The position numbers and the translations under genes were made by a program. Positions 48,001-59,307 of a stretch of 64,000 nt of DNA are shown in pieces. Source of the stretch: Allomyces macrogynus ATCC 38327 (taxonomy: Eukaryota; Blastocladiomycota; Blastocladiomycetes; Blastocladiales; Blastocladiaceae). The stretch lies in NCBI GenBank assembly GCA_000151295.1, contig GG745330.1, positions 714,102 to 778,101 of the forward strand, read 5' to 3'. Position 1 is the first letter of the stretch, and each line of letters starts with the position of its first letter. The notes beneath the pieces are model-generated. The model worked only from the letters and a program-made list of their open reading frames with translations, was not told where the DNA came from and did not search any database.

Positions 48001-50978
48001 CCCCACGTCTTGTGGTTGACAAAGACGAGCGTCACGTATTCGAGCAGCGCTTTGGCCGCGCCGTTCGCGACGAGCACCGAGCTGAAGCAGCAAGCGACGA
48101 GCGCTTGGCATGCTTGGCGCCGAATAACCACATCCGGGTATCCCGCCAACGGAAACATGACCAGCATGTAGCCCGCAAAGAATCGGCGCCGCAGCGTCGC
48201 GAGTGTCGGGACTGCTGCGCGTGCCTCGGTTTTCGGAGCTGGCGGTGGGCGCACTTCGAGGCGGTGCAGCAGGAGCCCAACCCAGCACGGCGAGTGCGTG
48301 AGCGCGTGCGCAAACATGTAGTCGTCGGGAGACGGCGCGACTTGGTGATCCGGCTGGCCCTTGAGGTAGTACTCCCACAATAGATCAAAAACCTTGTCGC
48401 GCGTCAACCAGTCGGTCAGCGACCCCGACTCGGCCGCGAGCGATGCTAAGTCGTCCCAGATCTTGACTTGCGTCACGATCGCGCGCGACCGCTGCGCGTG
48501 CACGAGTTGCCGTAACGTGCCGCCCCAGTTGGGTCGGTGGACTTGCAGCGATGACGTGCATTCTTGCAGCGCCACCTCGTCCTGGTCACCGAGTGCTAAG
48601 ATCAAAATGCCCACGGCCCATCCACGGTGGTGCGACGTGCTGCGCAAGTACTTGTTGACTTCGGCGCGGTGCGAGACCTTGCCAAACAAGACGCGATGGA
48701 ACAGCGTCGGGTAGAAGTCGGGGCTCGACTGGAAATACGGCAGCAATGGTGCGTGGAGCGCGGGCAGGCGGCGCAAATGCTGCCACAGGAGGCCGAGTTG
48801 AGCGGGCGACGACGAGGCAATGACGGGTGCCATTTTGCCGAGCACACCCATCACGACCGTCTGCAGTGGAGCGCACGGCAATAGCGCGAGGAGCGACTGG
48901 TAGACGAGCTGGTTGAACGGCATGCGCACGGCCCACAGGTCGAGAAACGCGAGAGTCTTTTTCTTGTCGGCCAACGTCAAAAAATCGAGCGAAGTTGCGA
49001 CGCGTTCGAGCAAGTCGATGGGACACTTGTCGGTCGGGCATTTGGCGAGCAGTGATGTCGGGTCCGTGTTGAGCGAATCGAGCAGCCGGCGGTAGACGGT
49101 GGCCACGGTCACGCTCCGATCATGGTATCCAAGCAGGAGAAGATCGGCGTGGTCGACGAGTTGGTCCGGGTGCGTGCGGAAATGCGCGTCGAGAATGAGT
49201 GCGCAGCCGTAGCGAACAACCTCTTGTGGCGACGTGACGTGCACGTCGAGCAGGCCCGGGAACGGTGCGTTCCTTGCTAAAGTGGTCGCGCCCCACCAGA
49301 CCAAATCGAGCGAGTCGTCGTCCTCTGGGTGGACTTGCAAGACGAGCGCTTGGCCCATGTCGATCTTTGAGCTGAGCTTGGTCAGTGTCTCTTGGATTTT
49401 CGCGCGCTCGAGTTTGGTCTGGGTGGAGAGCACAGCGTTAGAGAAGACAAGGCACGGTACAGTACGTGATTCGTCAAGTGAAAAGGAAAAGCAAAGATAC
49501 CTTGGCTTCGAGCTTGAGCAGCCCATCGACGATCCGGCCCGTCAGCTCCGGCGACTTTTCGTAAATGGGAATGAGCTCGCCGAGAGCCGAAATGAGAACG
49601 TGTCGGTCGCGCGTGTCAGCGACCGCGCCACCGCCACCGTGCCCGCCGCCGCCAAGAGCATCATGGCGCCCTCCAGATCGCAAGTCGTTGCCGGCAGACG
49701 TCGTGAACCCAGACCCAGACCCGGCACCCGCTGCCGACGACGATGTGGTTGTAAGCGCAAAGAACAAGTGCGCGACGACGGCGAGCCGGTCGGCATCCTC
49801 GAAGGTTGCCTGGTGCACGAGCACGAGCCTGGTCATGCCCGTGGCAGCAACCGCGCGAACGGCAGCGTCGCGGTGTGTCAAGTACCCGGCCAATCCGGCC
49901 ACGACGGCGATGGCAAGCAGAGCGAATGGTGGTCCGGCAACCCGGAGGAGAGCATCGACACCGGCGCGCGGGTCATCGGCGTGCATGGCGAGCAGCTGCG
50001 CAGCCGTCGTGCCCAACTTGGCCGAAGATGACGGTTCCGGTGTGAGCAATTCTGCCAGCTGGACAATGAGCGCCATGGCCTGTGTGCGCACGGCCGACTC
50101 GGTACTTGGCGTCATGACTACGATCAGGCGCACGGTCGCGTGGACAAGGCCAGCTTCGAGCGCCGTCTCGGGCGGATCGCTGGAGCCGGCGCCAACAAAG
50201 AGTGGATCGTCGTGTCCCGGGGCCATGGCGTAGTCGGGTCCTCCGTGGTCGTCGTCCTCGCTGAGAAGATGCGCAAGCGCCGCGTCGTCGTCGTCCATGC
50301 CGGTCCACTCGCTGCGTTTGACCGTGATCTGATCTGGCGCGGTGTCGAGCTCCTTCTTGGGGCTCGGCGACGCAGTGGATCTTGCATGCTGCGAGGAAGT
50401 GCTCGCATTGTTGACTGAGTGGTGCGCATGGCGTGCGCTGTGCATCGACTGCCAGAGCGCATGCACCGCATCGAGCCACAGCGCGAGCCCAGCACGGGCC
50501 GAGTCCGGGAGCGTGAAGCCGGCAGGTGCATGGTGGTGATGGCGAGCGAAGAGAGACTCGGCGCTCGCAGTAAGGGCCGCAGTTGAGAGAATTGGTTCGG
50601 CAAGCGATGCATTCGAGGCCTGCGGGCGTGGTGCGAGCGAGCTGGTGCCGTTGCGCTTGACGGATTTAGCGGGTGCCGGAATGGGTGGAGGTGCGGGCAT
50701 GGTTTCGACTGGTTCACTTGCAGCGGGCTTCTGTCGCGACAGCAGTGGTCGGTGCGCTGAGTGGAGTAGGCCGGCGGCCGGCCGTGCTGTGGTTGGCGCG
50801 GCCAGCGGCTCCTGACGGCGGCCGGCGGGAGCATCGCGGTGGATGCAGTTGCGGACCGTGTCTCGCGGCTGTCTCGCACCAGTGCCTGCGCCTCCTGAGT
50901 CGCACGTGGGACAGACGTGACCGCGACCGAGTCTTTGATCGTCGCTTTCAACGTCCTCATCGACGCCTTGCGGGCCAT
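45015..50978 (-). CDS. Very large helical-repeat (HEAT/ARM-type) protein
   Basis: Sure exons: 49501 up to at least 50700, and a single 4.4-kb exon 45015-49418, joined by an 82-bp intron (GTATCT..CCCAG). The start is uncertain: ATG at 50700, or ATG at 50978 with an intron 50757-50905 (phase-consistent; 1910 aa). After a disordered N-terminus, nearly the whole length is alternating amphipathic helices of HEAT type (for example 'RRQACQALVACCFSSVLVAN', 'PPIAEAARAVWSCVF', 'VRLSALQFLETCCLVFP'). I do not recognise the family with confidence; focadhesin-, MROH1- or HEATR5-like scaffolds are candidates by size and composition. There is no signal peptide, membrane helix or catalytic motif. Confidence 0.72.
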
Positions 50979-51100
50979 CGCGGGCCAGCGCGGACGCGAG
51001 CACACCGTCGACGTCGATTCGCAGCTAACCGCGTATTTATTCCCGCAAAGCCGATCTCTCGTCGCCAAACTCCGCCAACCCGCTGCAAACGTCTCCAGAC
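50979..51100. promoter_or_regulatory. Compact divergent promoter (HEAT gene / orphan)
   Basis: If the HEAT gene starts at 50978, only 122 bp separate two diverging ATGs. TATTTATT at 51034-51041 is the only AT-rich motif and could serve either direction. Confidence 0.4.
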
Positions 51101-51913
51101 ATGCCGGAAACCGCGTCTGCCACCCGCTCCAGCCCAGCAGGCCACCAACCTGGCGTGTCTGTCGAGCTCGCCACTGCGCCAGCAGAAGCGACCCCACCGG
51201 GCGCGTTTGCATGCCAACAACCCAGTCCAAGAGCAGACCGCCTGCTCACCAGCGCCATTCCGGCCGAGGCCGTCAAAAGTCCTCGAACTCGCGGCCGCCC
51301 GCCGTCATTGCGTGCACCTGCAGCGACTGCTAGTACCAGCAAGACGGAGGGACGAAAACTCAGTGCAGCGCCAAGGCCGCCAGTCACGCCGTTTCGCCCG
51401 TTTGGATCAACGGTATCGAGCGCGGCCGGGCGTTTTTCGGCCAGCAATGTCGACCCACCCGAGCTCGCCGAGGCGCGCATCCTTTTCCGATTGCACTGCC
51501 GACACCGCCTACGAGACGCGATCTGGCGCGTCGTGGTCCAAGTGCGCATGATGCGACGACTGCGGCGGATCCAAGCGGCAGCGCGCGAATCCGCGGCATC
51601 GCAGATCGCCGACATTCGAGCGGCGCGACGAGGTCATGGCGGAGCAGTCCCGTACGCCGTCGAGGTGCCTCCGCACATTGAAGAGCTGCTCGAGGACATG
51701 GAGATCGAGTTTCGCGAGAAGCAGGTGCAAGCGGCCGAGGCGCAACGTATGCAGCAATTGCAGGAGGTCGGGGATCTGTTAGATTCCGGCGCCATTATCG
51801 AGACCAACTCACTGTCGGACGGTAACCTTGCTGAGCCAGGTGTCGCGCGGGTCGCGTCTTCCGATGTCGCTCAAAAAAGCTCACGACTAGCAGCTGCTGC
51901 AACGGAGACGTAG
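51101..51913 (+). CDS. Uncharacterised 270-aa protein with basic helix
   Basis: A single open frame from ATG 51101 to TAG. The first ~120 residues are disordered (Ala/Pro/Ser/Thr). Residues ~125-170 form a strongly basic amphipathic helix ('HRLRDAIWRVVVQVRMMRRL') reminiscent of an IQ/calmodulin-binding or microtubule-binding helix, followed by 'EELLEDMEIEFREKQVQAAE', a coiled-coil-like acidic helix. I do not recognise a family. Support is from composition, the absence of stops, a TATA-like motif 60 bp upstream and location between two firm genes; an intron-free model is assumed. Confidence 0.55.
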   Translation: MPETASATRSSPAGHQPGVSVELATAPAEATPPGAFACQQPSPRADRLLTSAIPAEAVKSPRTRGRPPSLRAPAATASTSKTEGRKLSAAPRPPVTPFRPFGSTVSSAAGRFSASNVDPPELAEARILFRLHCRHRLRDAIWRVVVQVRMMRRLRRIQAAARESAASQIADIRAARRGHGGAVPYAVEVPPHIEELLEDMEIEFREKQVQAAEAQRMQQLQEVGDLLDSGAIIETNSLSDGNLAEPGVARVASSDVAQKSSRLAAAATET

Positions 51914-52378
51914 GTCGACGGCTGTTGGATTGTCTGCCGCATGGCACCATGGGCGAGAAATTTGAATAAGACATGGTTGAAAGCACGGGGGCAGCTTGGC
52001 GAGCGACTGGTGTGTGCCGAATGGTGCCGGCATGAAGCTCAAGCAGCTAAGCAGCGAGGAGCACGTTCATGACTTGGGGGTTTGGCAGAGCGCTCCCTGT
52101 TGATGAGCCACATGACGCCTTCGGCCCCAGGGCACGGCGGGCGGGTGTGGCGAACAACCGCTTGCTGGGTCAACCGCACCCACGCCCACCAGCACGCGCC
52201 TCCACCCCACACTGGACGGCATATGCTCTGTTCCCGCCTGCAACTATTCCCGCCAACCAATCTGTGCACGGTTGTGCACCGGCAGCGCGCATCAGCGTGC
52301 CCGACGATTTTGCACATTTGAACGGGCCGCACGACGGCTGGACCCAACTCTCCAACTGCCGCGGCCGCCACGACCACT
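51914..52378. other. Intergenic (orphan 3' / ABCG 5')
   Basis: These 465 bp separate two plus-strand genes. The right half is rich in CCACC and is probably the ABCG leader. No gene is seen. Confidence 0.45.
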
Positions 52379-55300
52379 ATGCAACGTGCAAGGAGATCTC
52401 GACCCACTGCACGACGGCGAACACCGGCCGGCGTCGCGGCGTCGATTGCCGCGTTGCTGTTCTCGAACATGTCCACCGCTGTTCATGGTCAATCGGCGTC
52501 CACCGCGCGCTCCAGCTCTGCCGCCTCCGCACCAGCATCCTCAACGCGTGCGCCGACGAGTACACCATCTCCCTCGCCCTCGCCGACGCCGAGTGTAGCA
52601 GCAGCAGTAGCGCCCAAGTCTGGCGGCAATCTTCCGCCACCAACGACGGGCGGATCCGCGGCCTCGACCAACTCGACCGACATTTTCGACGACATCTTCT
52701 CCATCAAGTACTTCGCGGGCCTCTTCAAGCTCGTGCCAGCACCCAACGCCAAAGTTGTTGCGTTCGCGGTGCGTAGATTGAACCCGGCGACTTTGTGCAA
52801 CGCCGCGGTGTCGTCTTGCCGTGGCAACGAAACTCATCATTCTACTGGTTGCACAGAACGGCACCGACAACGTGTGTCGTTTCGTTTCGACGCCGCGAAA
52901 TGGCACCGACGCGTATGATTGCCCAGCCGGGTGCGTTACGTATTGGTGCCCCCAATGGTAGAGCTCCTGGTCCCAATCTGACATTCGACGTTTCAACAGG
53001 TTTTTTTGCCCGTTCGGTGCCAACAAGCAGTACAAGTGCTCCGAAGGCTTTTTCTGCCCAGCCAACACGGCGCAGCCGCTCTACTGCTGCGAGGGCTACT
53101 ATTGCCCGACTTCTTCGACGGTCGTGCCGTGCCCCGAAGGCTCGTACTGCCCGCGCGGCAGCATTCGCCCGTTCCCATGCCATGTGATTGCCAGCTGCCC
53201 CGAGGGCACGATTGCGCCGCGCCGCGTCGGTGTGCTCGTCGTGGTCGCCGTGTTCATGGTCATTACGAGCCTCATCTTTGCGCTCAAGTCGCGCCGCCGC
53301 TCGCAGCGGTCGCTAAAGTACTCAGAGAGCATGGCCACGATTCACGACTCGCGCGACCACCACCTGTTTGGTAACGCGGCCAAGCAGCCCATGACGCTGC
53401 CGCGACGCGGCGCCGACCCGGAAAAGCGCGCCGTGTTCGATATCCAGTTTGCTAGCCTGGGGCTGACGCTGCCGAACGGCGCCGAGCTGTTGCGCGGCGT
53501 CTCGGGCGAGCTCAAGGCCGGGCGCGTGTGCGCCATCATGGGGCCGTCCGGGTCGGGTAAGACCACATTCATCAATGTGCTCACGGGCAAGGTCCCGCGG
53601 TCTGACGGGTCCGTGTCTATCAATGGCATGGAGGGGGAACTGTCGCACTACCAGAAGCTGATTGGCGTATGTACATGCTCTGCTGCCGACTGCCCAATGA
53701 ATGAGCTGGTTGAACTGAATGCTCTTTGTTCCGCGGTCGTCCTAGTTTGTGCCACAAGAGGACATCAGTGCGTTTGATGACCGAATCTGCTCGACTTAGC
53801 CCCATGTCTAACTTACGCTTTTCAATTTCCAGTGATCCGCGAGCTGACCGTGCTGGACACGCTCATGTTCTCGGCCAAGACGCGTCTGCCAGCACGATGG
53901 GCGCACGTCCAGCACGCGCAAAAAGTGCTCGAGACTATCGAGTATCTGGGACTTTCGCACGTCATGAACGAGGCGATCGGCGATGAAGAGAGTCGAGGGA
54001 TCAGCGGCGGGCAGCGCAAGCGCGTCAACATGTGAGTCCGTCCTGTTCCCGCCGTCCATTCCCTTCACGAATCTCACACCGAGTGCAATTGTAGCGGTAT
54101 GGAACTGGTCGCCGAACCTGCCGTCCTGTTCCTTGACGAGGTACGACAGCACGAACGCGTTTCCCGTATTCTTCCGGCCGCAATCCTGACACAATGCGCT
54201 GCCGTTTCCTCTAGCCCACGTCCGGCCTTGACTCGTCTACGAGTTACGAGGTGTGCACGCTGCTGCAGTCAATTGCGCGGGACCAGTTCATCACGATCGG
54301 CGCCGTCATCCACTCGCCGTCGCCCGCCGCGTTTGAACGCTTCGACGACCTGCTCTTGCTGGCCAAGGGCGGTCGCGTCGCCTACTTTGGCGAGCGGTCG
54401 TTCGCGTGGCAGTATTTTAAGGGGCTCGGGTACCTTTGCCCGATGAACGTGAACCAGGCCGACTTCCTGCTCGACGTCGTGTCGGGCAAGACCAAGTCGG
54501 ACCGGTACCCGTTCTTGACGCCGCTCGACCTTGTGCATGCCTGGGACCGGTTCAAGGTGGGCGAGTCACCCGAACCCGTCGCCGGACCTGGCAACCCAAC
54601 GTTCCGCGTGAGCCAGGCGCCCGGCACGCTTGGCGAGCTGCGATTGCAGTTTGCCGACATGTGGCTCGACGCGCGCGAGTTTGTCAAGGACGTGACGCGC
54701 GAGTTTTTCGAGTGGGTCATCAGCACCGTGACGTGCTCGCGCGACCCGATTCGGCAAACGCCCGGATTTCTGTTCCTCTGGTGGCAGTGTTTCCGACGCG
54801 CATCGTTGCAGATTTACCGCACGCCGGCGCAGTTCCTGGTCGACCAGATGCTGCATTTGGGTACGGGGTTGCGTTTCCATCGGCCAGATTGATTCGGCTT
54901 CTTACTCAGCGTTTCCGTTCTCGTTCATCCAGGTTGCGGTGCCTTCATCTCAATCGCGTCGGAAAACATCGACTACCTCGGCAAGCAGCCGCAGCAGATT
55001 TGCGACATTGCGCCCGCCGCGCTCAAGCCGTTTTGCGTCAACCCGATCGACAACCTGCGCCAGGTCGGCGTGTTCATGTCGCTCGGCGTTCTCTTCACCG
55101 GTATTTCTGTCGGTGCAACAACGTTTGGCAACGAGCGCGTTGTCTACTGGCGCGAGACGGCAGCCGGCCGCCCGACTTTGCCTTACTTTCTCGGCAAGCT
55201 GATCGCCGACATACCGCGTATCGTGATTGCTGCGTTCATGTTCTCGCTCTCGCTCATCCTGTTCTGGCCTTACCGCTCCCACTTTCTTATCCTCTACGCC

Positions 55301-55767
55301 GTGGCCGCGCTTCTCTACTACACGGCCTTTGGTATGGGCTACTTCCTCTCGATTTGGGTGCGCAAGGAGAGCGTGGGGTTGGTCGGGACCGGTTTTGCGC
55401 TGCTTTGGTCGATGGTGCTATCGGGCATGATTCCATCGTATGAAACGGTGCGCACATCGGGCGTTTATGACGGGATTGCGTGGCTGTGGGATATCAGCCC
55501 GCCGCGGTACGGTTTTCTTTCTCCCATTACTTCCTATTCTACACGTTTCCTGATACTTCCTCGGCTTCCAGGTACGCCGTCGAGGCGCTGTATGTCAAGG
55601 AGGTTCAGGCGCGCCCGTTCCCGGAAAACCAAAGCGACGACCAGGCCTACATGTACCGCATTTCGCACTTCCAGCGGAACCTGATCATCATGTTCGTGAT
55701 CGGGACAGCATGGAACGTGCTCGCGCTCGTGTCGCTCAGGCTTGCGCACCGAAGTCGCATGAAGTAG
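52379..55767 (+). CDS. ABCG half-transporter with secreted Cys-rich N-domain
   Basis: Nine exons: 52379-52768, 52857-52930, 53000-53666, 53746-53767, 53833-54031, 54095-54140, 54215-54860, 54933-55506, 55572-55767 (937 aa). Introns are 63-88 bp. A signal peptide and Ser/Thr/Pro stalk precede a Cys-rich module with 'CPAGFFCPFG', 'CSEGFFCP', 'CPEGSYCPRG' repeats, one membrane helix ('VGVLVVVAVFMVITSLIFAL'), then the nucleotide-binding domain: Walker A GPSGSGKTT, Q-loop in the 22-nt exon 4, signature ISGGQRKRV, Walker B 'AVLFLDEPTSGLDSS'. Six C-terminal membrane helices follow. NBD-before-TMD order is ABCG; the EGF-like leader resembles the plant ABCG24/28 and Dictyostelium type. The substrate is unknown (lipid or sterol export is usual). 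Confidence 0.92.
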
Positions 55768-56035
55768 GCTCATTTCGTTTTGGCGTTTCGCTCTTTTGTA
55801 ACCGTGTCGATTTTTGTCTCTCTCCGACTTGGTCTCGTTTGTGGGCTGCCAAATATACGCCACTTGTCCACAATCGCAGTCTCCCCGTTCATGTATTTGA
55901 TTCGCTTGCAGTCCACCCACCCATCGCGCTCCGCGCGCCGCGCTCGGTTCACTGCCCCAGAGGAGAGAAGTGATGCGAAATCGGCGGGTTAGCTGAGCTA
56001 GAGAGAACCGCCTGCCCCGCAGCAATGCGCACCGC

Positions 56036-58931
56036 CTATCCACACAAGCAACTGTCAAAGAGAGAGAACTCCACCGACCAATATCTCAGGTCCAATCCGG
56101 CTCGTACCTTGCGGGCACCGCGCGACACCTTGTGCGCACCCGGCGCCGTCGTCGTCGCAACAGCCGCTGCTCCCGCTGCAGCCGCACCGCCGTCCTCGAC
56201 GCGCTTGGCAATATGGTGCGTCGCCATAAACTCGTCAAAGAAGTGCCCTTCACGCTCACGCTCCTGGTCGGTAAACTTACGCGCGAGCTCGGCCTGCATC
56301 GAGGCAATCGACGCTTCCTTTTGTTGCACGGCCGTCTTGATCTCAGACAGCACGCACGCGTCGGGCGAAACGGGCCGAATGCCCTCGGACGCCAGCTCGT
56401 ACGTGATTTCTTCCCACACGACGCCTACCTTGAAGTCGAGGTACCGCTCAATCTGTGGGTGGACACGGGATGTGAGCCAGTGCCGTGATGAGGCCGGTAT
56501 GCGAGAGCGGAGCACGTACGTTGAGCACGAGACGTTGGTCGCTTTCGCACAGCTGCGTGCGGAACGCGTCGAACCCGACATGGCTTAGGATGCCAAAGAT
56601 TTTGCCCTGAAAATGGTCAAGAGCAACGGGGTTGGTGAGCCAAACGAACACGACGCTGTCGAAGTGATCTGTCAATAACGTACGCAAAGATTCGCCCTCA
56701 TCTCGTCGAGGGCGTTCAGTTCGCGATCAAACTTGAGGGCCACTGGGCAAGCATCACGGTCAGCGAGCGATCCACAGCCACCGTCAGGGTGACCCAACCA
56801 AAGTACCTTTTTCCTTACGCCAAAGGTCGAGCAGCAGCTCGGCCGAGTTGCGATACTTTGAGTTCGACCACGTCACGAGATGCCGCCGCGACTTCGGGTT
56901 CTCGAGCAGCTCGAGGACCAGCGAGAGAGCGTGCGACTGCACGGCGCGCTCGCCGTGCGTGAGCAAGTCGAGCAGCTTGTAAACTCCGCCGGCCTCGAGG
57001 AAGCTCTCCTCGTTGCACCGGCACCCGCACACGGCCGACCAAATCGCATCGAGCACGGCGATCCGCAACAGTTCCTGCCGTTGCGGGTGGTCCGACTTGC
57101 ACGAGAGCATTTGCACGAGCGAGAAGACGCCATTCGTCTGCGCGACGAGCAGCTGGTTTGGGCGGCACTCGTGGTCGCACAGTGCGCTGATAAGCTGGCA
57201 CACGCCGCGCTTGAGCGTTTCCGTGACCCACGGCTCGCGGCGCGTCAAGATCGCAATCGATTCCTGCACGAGCCCAATCGCGCCGAGCTTGACCTGCACC
57301 GACGCGCCGTACGTGCACAGCGTCACGGCGAATTGCAGGAATCGCGCGACGAGGCCCATTGACGGGTTCACGGCATTGGGCCGGTCCGACTGGCCATTGT
57401 CGAGCGACTGCGCGTCGAGCAAGTAGGTCGTCAGGAGGGGGTCACAGCTGATGTTGCCGGCCTCTTGCGCGAGCGACCCGGAGCCAAAGAGCCGCGTCAG
57501 GTGCGCCAGACACGCGACGTGGATCGCCTTGAGCTCGCGCAACGTCCACCGCTGGTCAAACTGCGCCTGCGGCCGGAACGTCAGGTACCCGAGGCAAAAA
57601 TCGACGTAATGGTGCTCGATCAGGAAGTCGCGCGAGTCGGAGTGCACGAGAAACTGGTCGATCAGTTTGAACCCGACCTGCTTGGCCTCGAGCTGGATGC
57701 GCAACGACTGCGCGGGCGCAGTCGACGGGGCCGAGGCGGTGGGTACGTCGTCGTGCGGTGCGACGATTTCGCGCGCCGTGTGCCGCAGAACAAAGCCAAT
57801 AAGGTCTGGGTGGTGCGTGTACTGCGCGGCCTGGATTTCATAGACGAGCAGGAAGACGTCGTTGAGCATGGGCGTGTCGTGCTCGACGATCGGGGCCAGC
57901 GTAAACCATGCGTCGAGCGACTCATGCTCAAATGTCAAGACACGAAACGCGAGCTGGAGGGCCATGAGCCGCGTCACCGGGTCCGAGCAGCTTGCGCACA
58001 CGGACCGCAAGGGTTCGGAAAAGTCGAGCATGGTCATGCGGCGGCATATTGCCTCGGATTCCGACCAAACGAGCAGGATCTTGAGCACGGGCTTGGCGTC
58101 GAATGAGGTGAGAGAGTGCCGGAGCGCGGGAAGAGCGTGGCTAGGTTGGGCCTGGGCAGTTTAGATGCCGTCAAGTCATGACCAACAAACGGATTCGGTC
58201 CAATAGAGGAAGAGACGTACGCCAGGATCGGGAGTTGCTCGGGGTGCCCAGACGCGGCGGAGAGAATCTGCAGAGCGAGCGGGGTGCGTGAGCGGCGGGT
58301 ACGCAGGCTCGATTTATCAAGGAAACGACGAAACGTACACCCAGCAGGTTTTGCATCGAGCGAGGGGGGATGCACGGGGACGTCAGAATCCGCCCAAACG
58401 ACGCTACCAAGTCGAGCGACAAAGCCTTGCGGCTCAGTTCGCGCGTGCTGCCAACACCGTTAGCATCCTGGTTTCCAGATTTCCGGAGCGAGTATCACCT
58501 GAATGGCGTACCATATTTGCAGCAATTCCTCCAACGGGGTAACGAGAGCGCCCACTCCATTTTCAATCATTTCCAGTGCCAGGCTGAGCACTTGCGCGAG
58601 ACCGTCAAGGTGCTCGTCCGGCTACGCACGACGGACATGTATCATCAACCGAGTAGGTCCACAGATTCCCACTGCCTTGATTGCTCAGAGAGCAACCCAC
58701 AATCGTCGCATGCGTGTAAACGCGGGTCAACTTTTCAAGCACGTCGACATGGCGGTCGTGAATTTCGTGATAGTGCTTGTCGGTAAAGAGCGTGACAATT
58801 TTGGCAAAGTTGATGGAGTTTGGCGAGACGTGAGCCCTTGACGATGAGCCGGGGCCAATTGTCGTTGCGGCAGTCGATCGAATCAAGGGTGGAAGTCGTC
58901 GTGACGAGCGGATCTCTGGCTGGACTTGCAT
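56036..58931 (-). CDS. CFAP69: CFAP69-like cilia/flagella-associated protein
   Basis: Eight exons: 58701-58931, 58512-58621, 58339-58447, 58221-58267, 56807-58140, 56684-56742, 56520-56606, 56036-56452 (797 aa; start and last exon end tentative, since GTACGA near the end could be another donor). Introns are 64-80 bp. The body is armadillo-like helices. Family blocks: 'IVTLFTDKHYHEIHDRHVDV', 'FLEAGGVYKLLDLL', 'LLENPKSRRHLVTW', 'AELLLDLWRKE', 'GKIFGILSHVGFD', 'IERYLDFKVGVVWEEI', then an acidic coiled coil. CFAP69 belongs to the central-pair C1b projection of motile axonemes. Its presence implies flagellated zoospores. It is head to head with the CEP164-like gene, 376 bp apart. Confidence 0.85.
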
Positions 58932-59307
58932 CTCGACGATTATTGGTGCAGCGGGACACTTTTGCAGCTAGTTGGACAGAATTCAAAGGCGCTGATCTGA
59001 AGCTCTTCCGCTCGACGTGCTCCACGACTGCGTTGCTGCCGACGAACTCGACGTTGGCAGCTTAAAGGAACATCTGGTCGATATCAAATCCCGTGATCGC
59101 GAAGGCTGCCAGTCGATCACCAGTCATCCGCGAGTCCAATGCTGCTGCTGCTGCTTAACGGATTCGCCGGCGCGCGGACGACGTCATGTCGGAGGCCAGG
59201 CAAACGACAGCAAAACTAACGGCCCACCACAACTTGTTACAGTAGCCGCCCCATCTCGAACGGCCGATCCCGTCCTGCAGCTGCCGCGCAACCTCATCGA
59301 CGACAAA
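58932..59307. promoter_or_regulatory. Bidirectional promoter of two cilium genes
   Basis: These 376 bp lie between the CFAP69 and CEP164-like start codons. I searched for an RFX X-box (RTNRCC-N-RGYAAC) and saw no perfect copy. A CTG run sits at about 59141-59154. Confidence 0.5.
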
